Positions 1-6,683 of a stretch of 11,222 nucleotides of DNA are shown one piece after another; position 1 is the stretch's first letter; the number at the start of each line of letters is the position of its first letter. The notes below the pieces were generated by a model. It searched no databases. It was not told the origin of the DNA and saw only the letters and a list, made by a program, of their open reading frames with translations. Both the position numbers and the translations under genes were made by a program. The DNA comes from an uncultured Bacteroidota bacterium (GTDB taxonomy: Bacteria > Bacteroidota > Bacteroidia > UKL13-3): contig CAIUEQ010000346.1 of assembly GCA_903898215.1 (NCBI GenBank), positions 1 to 11,222 of the forward strand. Direction: 5' to 3'.

Positions 1-1
1 A

Positions 2-700
2 TTTAAACATCACTTCACTCAAACTTTCACAAAACTCAAGCATGATTTTTTTCTTTTCATTGCTTACTAAGGCAAGAGCAATTCCAAAAAGAATACTAAA
101 AATAACAACTTGTAAAACCTGATTATCTGCAATTGATTTTGCAATATTTTCAGGAAAAATATCGAGAATAAAATTGTGTGCCTGTTTTTGTTCAAGCAGT
201 TTATTTGCCTTTTCAATTTGATTGGATTGTGCCTCGAGCGAAGAACCAACTCCCGCTTTAGAAATATTTATTGCTGCTAAGCCTATAAACAAAGCAAGTG
301 TTGTAACTACTTCAAAATAAATGATGGCTTTAAGTCCCATTCGTCCAACCTGTTTAAGATTAGAATGTCCTGCAATGCCAACAACCAAGGTTGCGAAAAT
401 TAAAGGTGCAATAATTGTTTTGATAAGACGGAGAAAAATATCGCTCAACACTTTTAATTCAATGGCGATATTTTTAAAATCATGCCCTACCTCAATTCCT
501 ATAAACATCGAAACTAAAATACTTGTAGTAAGTGAACGCTTTTTTATCGAATAATAAATGAGCAAACCAACTATTACCAAACGTAAACTCGAAAGCAAAT
601 AAAAATTCATTTCGAGTAAGGCATACCATTGCAAAGTGTGGAGTGTTGCCACCACAGCAATAAATAACAATGCCGCTATAAGTAATTTCTTTGAATCCAT
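2..700 (-). CDS. Dicarboxylate/amino acid:cation symporter (DAACS family), 3' end missing
   Basis: This is the N-terminal 233 residues of a secondary transporter of the glutamate/dicarboxylate:Na+ or H+ symporter family, an inner-membrane protein that takes up C4-dicarboxylates or acidic amino acids. The reading frame is open from the ATG at 700 to the window edge without a stop. Visible hydrophobic segments lie at about residues 5-20, 35-50 and 60-70, with further ones at about 95-111, 125-145 and 197-212. The best family marker is residues 90-111, where LRLIKTIIAPLIFATLVVG matches the conserved segment after the third helix. Residues 183-210 (PENIAKSIADNQVLQVVIF and following) are also typical of the family. 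The charged loop at 150-178 is the usual variable insert. Substrate cannot be told, because the binding residues lie in the missing C-terminal half. The gene begins 34 bp after the terminator of the upstream minus-strand gene, so it probably has its own promoter, which I could not identify with confidence. Confidence 0.88.
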   Translation of the reverse strand, partial: MDSKKLLIAALLFIAVVATLHTLQWYALLEMNFYLLSSLRLVIVGLLIYYSIKKRSLTTSILVSMFIGIEVGHDFKNIAIELKVLSDIFLRLIKTIIAPLIFATLVVGIAGHSNLKQVGRMGLKAIIYFEVVTTLALFIGLAAINISKAGVGSSLEAQSNQIEKANKLLEQKQAHNFILDIFPENIAKSIADNQVLQVVIFSILFGIALALVSNEKKKIMLEFCESLSEVMFK

Positions 701-734
701 CACTTCAAGATTAGAGAAAGATTTATTTAAAGCA

Positions 735-767
735 AAACAAAAAAGCCCACGATTTATTTCGCAGGCT
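735..767 (-). terminator. Rho-independent terminator after the DHS-family gene
   Basis: Read on the minus strand, AGCCTGCGA and TCGTGGGCT form a 9-bp stem (seven Watson-Crick pairs and two G-T wobbles in DNA notation) around the loop AATAAA at 744-767. A T-rich tract (TTTTTTGTTTT) follows at once. It begins 22 bp past the stop codon of the DHS-family gene and separates that gene from the downstream symporter gene. Confidence 0.8.
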
Positions 768-789
768 TTCACATTAAATTAAATTTTAA

Positions 790-1764
790 TTACCAACCTA
801 AAATCCAGGCAAAAATAAGGGGAGCAACAATTGTTGCATCACTCTCCACAATAAATTTTGGTGTAGTGATATCCAATTTCCCCCAAGTGATTTTTTCATT
901 AGGAACTGCACCGGAGTAAGAACCATAAGAAGTTGTAGAATCAGATATCTGGCAGAAATAACTCCAAAATGGAACATCATGCCATTCTAAATCCTGATAC
1001 ATCATTGGCACAACACAAATTGGAAAATCTCCGGCAATACCACCACCTATCTGAAAAAAACCAACTCCTTTTCCTCCCGAATTATTTCTATACCAATCAG
1101 CCAACCAAACCATGTATTCTATGCCACTTTTCATTGTTGTAGCTTTCAATTCATTTTTAATAATGTATGATGCAAAAATGTTTCCCATCGTTGAATCTTC
1201 CCATCCTGGAACAACTATCGGAATATTTTTTTCTGCAGCAGCCAACATCCAACTATCTTTTGGATCAATCTCATAATATTGTTTCAAATCACCCGACAAT
1301 AACATTTTATACATGTATTCGTGAGGAAAAAATCTTTCACCTTTATCATCTGCATCTTTCCAAATTTTATGAATATGTTTTTGCAATCTTCTAAAAGCTT
1401 CTTCTTCCGGTATGCAAGTATCTGTAACGCGGTTATAATGATTTTCCAACAAATCCCATTCTTCTTTGGGGCTCAATTCGCGATAATTTGGCACACGTTT
1501 ATAATGTGAATGTGCAACCAAATTCATGATATCTTCTTCAAGATTTGCTCCAGTACAACTGATGATTGCAACCTTGTCTTGTCGTATCATTTCAGCAAAC
1601 GACTTTCCGAGTTCTGCGGTACTCATAGCTCCTGCAAGAGTTACCATCATTTTACCACCTTCAAGAATATGTGTTTCGTAACCTTTAGCTGCATCAACCA
1701 AAGCTGCTGCATTAAAGTGTTTGTAATGCTTTTCAATAAATTGTGAAATCGGACCTCTGTTCAT
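790..1764 (-). CDS. Deoxyhypusine synthase family protein
   Basis: The 324-residue product belongs to the deoxyhypusine synthase (DHS) family, NAD-dependent enzymes that transfer an aminobutyl group from spermidine through a lysine-imine intermediate. The catalytic lysine region is present: residues 289-297 (NEKITWGKL) align with the DEAVSWGK segment around Lys329 of human DHS, making Lys296 the likely nucleophile. The glycine-rich IGGGIAGDFP and the SYGSYSGAVPNE segment (FDGSDSGARPDE in human) fit the NAD and spermidine sites. Bacteria lack eIF5A, the eukaryotic substrate; some bacterial homologues make homospermidine or related polyamines, so the substrate here is open. The longest frame would start at 1842, adding 26 residues, but a TATATTTG promoter element at 1781-1788 lies inside that extension, and family similarity begins near MNRGPISQFIEKHY, so I chose the ATG at 1764. 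No polyamine genes are adjacent in the window. Confidence 0.9.
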   Translation of the reverse strand: MNRGPISQFIEKHYKHFNAAALVDAAKGYETHILEGGKMMVTLAGAMSTAELGKSFAEMIRQDKVAIISCTGANLEEDIMNLVAHSHYKRVPNYRELSPKEEWDLLENHYNRVTDTCIPEEEAFRRLQKHIHKIWKDADDKGERFFPHEYMYKMLLSGDLKQYYEIDPKDSWMLAAAEKNIPIVVPGWEDSTMGNIFASYIIKNELKATTMKSGIEYMVWLADWYRNNSGGKGVGFFQIGGGIAGDFPICVVPMMYQDLEWHDVPFWSYFCQISDSTTSYGSYSGAVPNEKITWGKLDITTPKFIVESDATIVAPLIFAWILGW

Positions 1765-1780
1765 ATCGGTAATTTTTTGG

Positions 1781-1788
1781 CAAATATA
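1781..1788 (-). promoter_or_regulatory. Bacteroidota -7 promoter element for the DHS-family gene
   Basis: The minus strand reads TATATTTG, an exact match to the TAnnTTTG -7 element of the Bacteroidota housekeeping sigma factor. The -33 region, 19 bp upstream, is a T run (TTT, not TTG), so it is only a partial match. Transcription would begin at about 1775, leaving a leader of roughly 10 bases before the ATG at 1764. This position excludes the longer frame starting at 1842. Confidence 0.6.
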
Positions 1789-2048
1789 AGTGAGGCTTAT
1801 TAATAAAAAAGTGAGCGAAAAACTTCCTGTTCTAGTCTTCACTAAAACTATTTAAGTTTCCTATACTTTGATAAAAGATTTCTGTAATTAAATATTATCG
1901 TCAATTAATACTTTGTCTTCAGTTTGTTCGCTTTTATTCTGTATTTCAAAAAGTAGACTTTCAAAAAAATTAAATGGTTTGTTTTTATAGATTTTTAGTC
2001 AATTATTTTTTTGTTGTTGAATCACTCTTGTAATATTAATTTTACCCA

Positions 2049-3401
2049 ATGGATCTTATGTACCTCATTTTAGGAATTGTTATCGGATTTGCACTTGCCT
2101 GGTTTATCAAAAAATCTCAACCTTCAAACCAAAACTCTGATGAAGTAAATTTGTTACGCAATCAACTTCAACAAGCAACAAACGAAAGCAGCGGATTAAA
2201 AAGTTCGAAAGATTATTTGACTAATGAAACGATAAAGTTGAACAATCAAATTGAAACAAATCAAAATGAAATATTGCGGATCAATAATGAACTATCATCA
2301 TCCAAAAGTGATTTAAAAAATAATGAAGAAAAGTTGATTGAACAGAAGGCTGAGTTGACAAATCTTCGCGAGCAGTTTACCAAAGAATTTGAAAATTTGG
2401 CTAATAGAATTTTTGAAGAAAAGAGTAAAAAATTTACAGATCAAAATAAAACCAATTTAGATGAGTTATTAAAACCTCTAGGTGAAAAAATAAAAGATTT
2501 TGAAAAGAAAGTAAATGATGTTTATGTGTCGGAAGGAAAAGAGCGTGCTTCGTTAAAAGAACAACTTACTATGTTGCATCAACTAAATCAGCAAATGAGC
2601 ACTGAAGCTCAAAATTTAACCAAAGCTTTAAAAGGTGAATCAAATAATAAATTTCAGGGAAATTGGGGTGAAATTATTTTGGAAAATATTTTAGAAAAAT
2701 CGGGGTTGGTAAAAGACCGCGAATATTTAGTTCAAATGAGTTTGACAACTGAAGACGGAAAACGCTTTCAACCGGATATAGTTGTTAATTTACCTGATGG
2801 AAAACATCTTGTCATCGATTCGAAAGTTTCGTTGAATGCATACGAAAGATTCAGTTCTGCAGAATCAGATGATGAACGACAAACTGCTTTAAAAGAACAT
2901 TTGATTTCAGTAAAAAAACATATCAAAGATTTAAGTGATAAAAATTATCAAACTTTATATCAATTAAAAACTTTGGATTTTGTATTGCTGTTCATTCCTA
3001 TAGAACCCGCATTTGCATTGTCGGTTCAGGGTGATGCACAATTGTTCAATGATGCGTTTGACAAAAATATTGTGATTGTAAGTCCTTCAACTATGCTGGC
3101 AACTTTAAGAACTGTTGCAAGTATCTGGAGGCAGGAAAATCAAAATAAAAATGCCATTGAAATTGCTAGACAAGGCGGTGCACTTTATGATAAATTTTCA
3201 GGATTTGTGGAGGATTTAATAGCACTCGGAAATAAAATGCGTGATTCTCAGAAAACCTATGAAGCAGCCATGAATAAACTTTCAACCGGTTCAGGGAATT
3301 TAGTAAAACGAACAGAAGAACTTAAAAAGCTCGGTGCAAAAGCAACAAAAAATTTACCTCAATCATTACTTGACAGAGCTGATGAAAAGTTAATTGACTA
3401 A
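2049..3401 (+). CDS. rmuC: DNA recombination protein RmuC
   Basis: The 450-residue protein is an RmuC homologue, a membrane-anchored putative nuclease that limits inversions at short inverted repeats in E. coli. Residues 4-19 form one N-terminal membrane segment. Residues 25-190 are a long polar coiled coil rich in Gln, Asn, Glu and Lys, and the RmuC domain fills about 150-420. Family markers are GNWGE at 204-208 and the segment at 241-262, where P242-D243 followed by D257-S258-K259 gives the PD-(D/E)xK nuclease pattern. The C-terminal NLVKRTEELKKLGAKATK is also characteristic. Length is normal for the family. The ATG at 2049 has no visible Shine-Dalgarno sequence; a second in-frame ATG at 2058 (MYLIL) is possible and would leave the membrane segment intact. 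A LolA-like gene follows after 56 bp on the same strand and is probably cotranscribed. Confidence 0.95.
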   Translation: MDLMYLILGIVIGFALAWFIKKSQPSNQNSDEVNLLRNQLQQATNESSGLKSSKDYLTNETIKLNNQIETNQNEILRINNELSSSKSDLKNNEEKLIEQKAELTNLREQFTKEFENLANRIFEEKSKKFTDQNKTNLDELLKPLGEKIKDFEKKVNDVYVSEGKERASLKEQLTMLHQLNQQMSTEAQNLTKALKGESNNKFQGNWGEIILENILEKSGLVKDREYLVQMSLTTEDGKRFQPDIVVNLPDGKHLVIDSKVSLNAYERFSSAESDDERQTALKEHLISVKKHIKDLSDKNYQTLYQLKTLDFVLLFIPIEPAFALSVQGDAQLFNDAFDKNIVIVSPSTMLATLRTVASIWRQENQNKNAIEIARQGGALYDKFSGFVEDLIALGNKMRDSQKTYEAAMNKLSTGSGNLVKRTEELKKLGAKATKNLPQSLLDRADEKLID

Positions 3402-3457
3402 CAATTCATTTACCAAAATTTAATTCAACACACTAAAAAAAATCAGATATTCGCATC

Positions 3458-4102
3458 GTGAAAAAAATAATTCTCATCTTAACCGCAATTATATTTGTGT
3501 CGGAACTATCGGCACAGGTAGATATTAAAGCCGATAAACTTTTAAAAGTTATCAGCAACAGATACAAAAAATTTAAAACCATCAAGGCTGATTTTGTTTA
3601 TAACATAGAAAGCAAGGCTGAAAAAACTCACGAAAAACAAAAAGGAACTATTATTATTAAAGGTAATAATTTCAGATTAGATATAGCAGGACAAACTATT
3701 ATTTGCGACAATAAAACTGTTTGGACATACAACAAAGAAGCTAACGAAGTTCAGATAAATAATTACAATCCAAAAGAAACAGCAATAAGACTTGATGACA
3801 TTTTTACCATGTATGGAAAAGGCTTCTTGTATAAAATTTTAGAAGAAAAAAAGGAACAAGGAAAAGATATTACTTTAGTAGAGCTAATTCCGAAGGATAA
3901 GAAGAAAACGTATTTTAAAATCAAACTAACCGTTGATAAAACGAACCAAAGTATTATAAAAGTTTTGGTGTTTGATAAGAATGGTACAACACATGAATAT
4001 GCCATCACAAATCAATTTCCAAACCTCAAACTCGAAGAGCATTATTTTAGTTTTGATCCGAAAAAATATCCGAAAATTGAAATCGTTGACCTAAGAAATT
4101 AA
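3458..4102 (+). CDS. LolA-like outer-membrane lipoprotein carrier, GTG start
   Basis: The 214-residue product has a clear signal peptide (MKKIILILTAIIFVSELSAQ, cleavage near residue 20) and then a LolA-like fold. LolA-type proteins carry lipoproteins across the periplasm from the LolCDE transporter to the outer membrane. The mature start (ADKLLKVISNRYKKFKTIKADF) is the typical helix-plus-first-strand pattern. It is followed by alternating strands such as KGTIIIKGNNFRLDIAGQTI and DNKTVWTYNKEANEVQI, a pattern common in Bacteroidota homologues. The start codon is GTG at 3458, immediately before AAAAAAATA; no in-frame ATG fits the signal peptide better. No Shine-Dalgarno sequence is visible. It lies 56 bp downstream of rmuC with no terminator between them. 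Its stop overlaps that of the convergent lipoprotein gene in a shared TTAA. Assignment to the LolA superfamily is confident; true orthology to E. coli LolA is not proven. Confidence 0.88.
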   Translation: MKKIILILTAIIFVSELSAQVDIKADKLLKVISNRYKKFKTIKADFVYNIESKAEKTHEKQKGTIIIKGNNFRLDIAGQTIICDNKTVWTYNKEANEVQINNYNPKETAIRLDDIFTMYGKGFLYKILEEKKEQGKDITLVELIPKDKKKTYFKIKLTVDKTNQSIIKVLVFDKNGTTHEYAITNQFPNLKLEEHYFSFDPKKYPKIEIVDLRN

Positions 4103-4644
4103 CGCTTTAAAAACCTGCCTTTAACTAGGTATTTAGCACCTTCCACTAATTTTATATTTTGCATTCCTGATATAATATATGCACTGTCAGTAAAATAAAT
4201 TAACTGCTTTTCCGATTCAAAAATTGCATTTTTATTTCTCATTAAAAAAATAATTGACCTTAACTTCTTTGTATTCATATCGAAATTAAGTTCTGCTTTT
4301 TTGAGATCAGTTCTTTTGTCATCGCATTCATATGTTATGAGGTAGAAATTTTCATCAACAGTAATCGAATCTTTGGAAAATCTACCTACATAGGAAGGCT
4401 TCAAAAGATCTATGGATAAAAATGCATTTAATTCCTTCTCCCAATTTATTGAATCTGAAATAACTGTTTCATTTTTGCCATTAAACATAAGTTGTTTTTC
4501 AAGAACAACATGTTGTGCATGCAGTGATTTTATTTGGTCATCAAAAAATGATTTGGTGTCAAAATAATCATTCCAATTTGACTTTATCTTACCACTTGAA
4601 CAAGCTAAAAAACAGAAGAGAAACAAATAATTTATTATTCGCAT
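4099..4644 (-). CDS. Small putative lipoprotein of unknown function, coupled to gpmI
   Basis: I do not recognise a named family for this 181-residue protein. Its N-terminus (MRIINYLFLFCFLACSSGK) is a short type II signal sequence with Cys15 as the likely lipidated residue. The -3 position is Phe rather than the usual Leu, which is a mild departure. Ser-Ser-Gly after the Cys would fit outer-membrane or surface routing. The mature part is rich in Lys, Asp and Phe, with a helical start (SFFDDQIKSLHAQHVVLEKQL) followed by alternating polar and hydrophobic stretches that look like a beta sheet (VDENFYLITYECDD, KAELNFDMNTKKLRSIIFLM). The ATG at 4644 lies 10 bp inside the end of gpmI, and an AGGAG at 4655-4659 within gpmI suits this start, so translation is probably coupled. 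Its stop shares TTAA with the convergent LolA-like gene. Conserved hypothetical lipoproteins of this general layout occur in Bacteroidota, but I cannot assign a role. Confidence 0.8.
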   Translation of the reverse strand: MRIINYLFLFCFLACSSGKIKSNWNDYFDTKSFFDDQIKSLHAQHVVLEKQLMFNGKNETVISDSINWEKELNAFLSIDLLKPSYVGRFSKDSITVDENFYLITYECDDKRTDLKKAELNFDMNTKKLRSIIFLMRNKNAIFESEKQLIYFTDSAYIISGMQNIKLVEGAKYLVKGRFLKR

Positions 4645-6164
4645 AATAAGTTTTCTCCTGTCATCGATTCCGGTTTAGGAATGTTCATTATCGCAAGTAT
4701 TGTAGGTGCTATATCAGCCAACCGACCACTTTTTATTTTTCTAGAAATTTCAGATTCTACTAATATGCAGGGAACATGATTAGTTGTGTGTGCTGTGTTT
4801 GGCGTTCCGTCTTCAACATTAATCATATACTCCCCATTACCGTGATCGGCTGTAATGATAAGGGAATACCCCTTTGCTAATGCATTAGGAACAATTCGAC
4901 CAACACAACTGTCAACTTTTTCAACGGCTAATATTTCGGCCGGAATAATTCCTGTATGTCCAACCATATCAGCATTTGCAAAATTTACACAAATGAAATC
5001 AGCTTCATTTTTTTCTATCTCTAATAGAGTTGCATTGCAAACATCCTCTGCACTCATTTCTGGCTGAAGATCGTAAGTGGCTACTTTTGGTGAAGGACAC
5101 ATATGACGTGTTTCTCCTTTAAAAACATCTTCACGTCCTCCTGAAAAAAAGAAAGTAACATGAGGATATTTTTCTGTCTCAGCAATTCGAACTTGTTTCA
5201 AATTTCTATTTTCCAAAACTTCACCAAGAGTTTCTTTCAAATCGATAGTTGAAAAAAGTACTTGTACATTTTTATATGATTGATCGTAAGTTGTGAGAGT
5301 AATGTAATTTAAATTAATTTTCTTCATGTCGTGCTCAGGAAAATCTTTTTGCGTTAAGACCTCTGTAATTTCACGACCTCTATCAGTTCTAAAATTGAAA
5401 TTTATAACTACATCACCTTCCTGGATTTTTGCTATAGGATTATTTTCATCGTCAACTATTGAAATTGGTTTTAAAAATTCATCGGTTTCATTTTGTGCAT
5501 ACCGTTGCTCAATAGTTTTAATTGCATCTAACGATTTCTCTCCTTCACCATTCACCAAAAGATTATAAGCAAGTTTGATTCTTTCCCAACGTTTATCTCT
5601 ATCCATAGCATAATAACGACCTATTACAGATGCGAGTTTTCCTCCTGTGTTATGGAGGTGCGGCAATAGCTCATTTAAAAAAACCAAACCACTTTTAGGA
5701 TCAGTATCTCTGCCATCAGTGAATGCATGTACAAAAAAATTCTTCACTTGAGCTTCCTGCATAATTGAACACAATCCTTTCAAATGATTGATAGATGAAT
5801 GAACTCCACCATCGCTTACAAGTCCGATAAAATGAATATTTTTATTTTCAGATTTAGCATAATTGATTGCATCAACCAAAACCTTATTTTGATTAACCGA
5901 CTTTTCCTTGAATGCTTTATTTATTAAAACAAGTTGTTGATAAACAACTCTACCTGCACCAATATTCATATGCCCTACTTCAGAATTCCCCATTTGTCCA
6001 TCTGGTAAACCAACATCTTCTCCTGAAGTTTTTAATTCACAAGAAGGATATGTTTTAATCAGATTATCAAATATAGGTTTGCGAGAAAGTGCTATAGCAT
6101 TACCATTATAGGACTTCCCACTACCCCAACCATCTAAGATTAATAATATTACTCGTTTATTCAT
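4635..6164 (-). CDS. gpmI: 2,3-bisphosphoglycerate-independent phosphoglycerate mutase
   Basis: This 509-residue cytosolic enzyme interconverts 3-phosphoglycerate and 2-phosphoglycerate in glycolysis and gluconeogenesis, using two metal ions (usually Mn2+) and a phosphoserine intermediate. It belongs to the alkaline phosphatase superfamily. The catalytic serine is Ser61 in GQMGNSEVGHMNIGAGR. Metal-binding motifs are visible at D11 (LILDGWG), D399 and H403 (NADMVGHTG), D440-H441 (ITADHGNGEYM) and H459 (AHTTNHVP). The phosphotransferase lid domain contains FVHAFTDGRDTDPKSG near residues 145-160 and NFNFRTDRGREIT further on. Length is normal and all key residues are present. The ATG at 6164 gives the canonical N-terminus MNKRVILLILDGWG. 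No Shine-Dalgarno sequence is visible. Its 3' end overlaps the start of a small lipoprotein gene by 10 bp, so the two are one transcription unit. It is divergent from the DUF4783-nadC operon across a 125-bp gap. Confidence 0.97.
   Translation of the reverse strand: MNKRVILLILDGWGSGKSYNGNAIALSRKPIFDNLIKTYPSCELKTSGEDVGLPDGQMGNSEVGHMNIGAGRVVYQQLVLINKAFKEKSVNQNKVLVDAINYAKSENKNIHFIGLVSDGGVHSSINHLKGLCSIMQEAQVKNFFVHAFTDGRDTDPKSGLVFLNELLPHLHNTGGKLASVIGRYYAMDRDKRWERIKLAYNLLVNGEGEKSLDAIKTIEQRYAQNETDEFLKPISIVDDENNPIAKIQEGDVVINFNFRTDRGREITEVLTQKDFPEHDMKKINLNYITLTTYDQSYKNVQVLFSTIDLKETLGEVLENRNLKQVRIAETEKYPHVTFFFSGGREDVFKGETRHMCPSPKVATYDLQPEMSAEDVCNATLLEIEKNEADFICVNFANADMVGHTGIIPAEILAVEKVDSCVGRIVPNALAKGYSLIITADHGNGEYMINVEDGTPNTAHTTNHVPCILVESEISRKIKSGRLADIAPTILAIMNIPKPESMTGENLLCE
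4655..4659 (-). promoter_or_regulatory. Possible Shine-Dalgarno site inside gpmI for the lipoprotein gene
   Basis: The minus strand reads AGGAG 10 bases before the ATG at 4644. It lies within the codons for the conserved TGEN near the GpmI C-terminus, so it may be coincidental, but it supports the chosen start and translational coupling. Confidence 0.4.
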
Positions 6165-6237
6165 GATGCGAAAATAAGCATAAGTTTTCCAAAAATCTTT
6201 TTGTTCAAAATAATGTTAAAGTAAGCTATTTATTAAT

Positions 6238-6267
6238 TTGCGCGTGGCATGATTTTGGTTAATTTTG
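6238..6267 (+). promoter_or_regulatory. Bacteroidota housekeeping promoter for DUF4783-nadC
   Basis: TTG at 6238-6240, a spacer of exactly 19 bp, and TAATTTTG at 6260-6267 reproduce the Bacteroidota consensus TTG-N19-TAnnTTTG without a mismatch. Transcription should start near 6273, leaving a leader of about 17 bases before the ATG at 6290. This is the best promoter in the window and indicates that the two-gene operon begins here. The divergent gpmI promoter must lie in the same 125-bp gap, but only weak matches were found for it. Confidence 0.75.
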
Positions 6268-6289
6268 AAAAGAATATTTATAATTTCTC

Positions 6290-6673
6290 ATGAATAATAA
6301 AAAATATATTTCTGTTTTGTTTTTGCTTTTTTCTGTAAGCCTTTATGCTGATACTTTTGATGATGTTGCCATTGCTATAAAAAACTCAAACACTAAAGAA
6401 ATTTCAAAATATTTTAATTCAACTGTTGAACTAACAATTTTAGAAAATGAGGGTGTGTATAGCAAACCTCAGGCTGAGGTGATGTTAAAGAATTTTTTTA
6501 CACAAAACCCTCCTACATCAGTTAATATTAATCATCGAGGCTCATCAGCTCAAGGCTCAAAATATGCTATTGCTATTTATGAATGTCAAAAAGGTAAATA
6601 CCGAGTGTACATTTTCATAAAAGAATCTCAAACCGGAAGTATGATTCAAGAGCTTCGTTTTGAAAAAGAATAA
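6290..6673 (+). CDS. DUF4783 domain-containing secreted protein
   Basis: The 127-residue product begins with a signal peptide (MNNKKYISVLFLLFSVSLYA, cleavage before DTFDD) and is probably periplasmic. The mature domain of about 107 residues resembles DUF4783, a small Bacteroidota family predicted to have an NTF2-like cone fold. The helical start (FDDVAIAIKNSNTKEISKYF) is followed by the strand pair TVELTILENEGVYSKPQAEV. Next come an MLKNFFTQNPP helix and the C-terminal sheet (YAIAIYECQKGKYRVYIFIK, MIQELRFEKE). No catalytic residues are apparent, and the function of the family is unknown to me. It is the first gene of an operon, with nadC starting 10 bp after its stop. I recall the DUF4783-nadC pairing as common in Bacteroidota, although a secreted protein has no obvious part in NAD synthesis, so the linkage may reflect shared expression only. 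Confidence 0.85.
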   Translation: MNNKKYISVLFLLFSVSLYADTFDDVAIAIKNSNTKEISKYFNSTVELTILENEGVYSKPQAEVMLKNFFTQNPPTSVNINHRGSSAQGSKYAIAIYECQKGKYRVYIFIKESQTGSMIQELRFEKE

Positions 6674-6683
6674 TATTTAATAC

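Noticed and set aside
321..554. Plus-strand frame of 77 codons inside the symporter region.
   Set aside because: It is antisense to a clearly conserved transporter sequence and shows no family similarity or start signals.
1843..2048. Possible promoters for rmuC: TACTTTG-like strings near 1863-1870 and 1909-1916, TAGATTTT at 1988-1995, and TTG with TAATTTTA at 2017-2044.
   Set aside because: None matches TTG-N19-TAnnTTTG well. The last would place the transcription start at or after the start codon. No RNA gene or small ORF with good signals was seen in this AT-rich gap.
3763..4008. Minus-strand hydrophobic frame of 81 codons within the LolA-like gene.
   Set aside because: It is a shadow of the real gene; AT-rich antisense codons give spurious hydrophobic residues.
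6169..6213. Weak -7 candidates for gpmI on the minus strand (TATTTTCG and TTATTTTG).
   Set aside because: Each has a mismatch and no TTG at the right distance. The nearer one would give a leaderless transcript.
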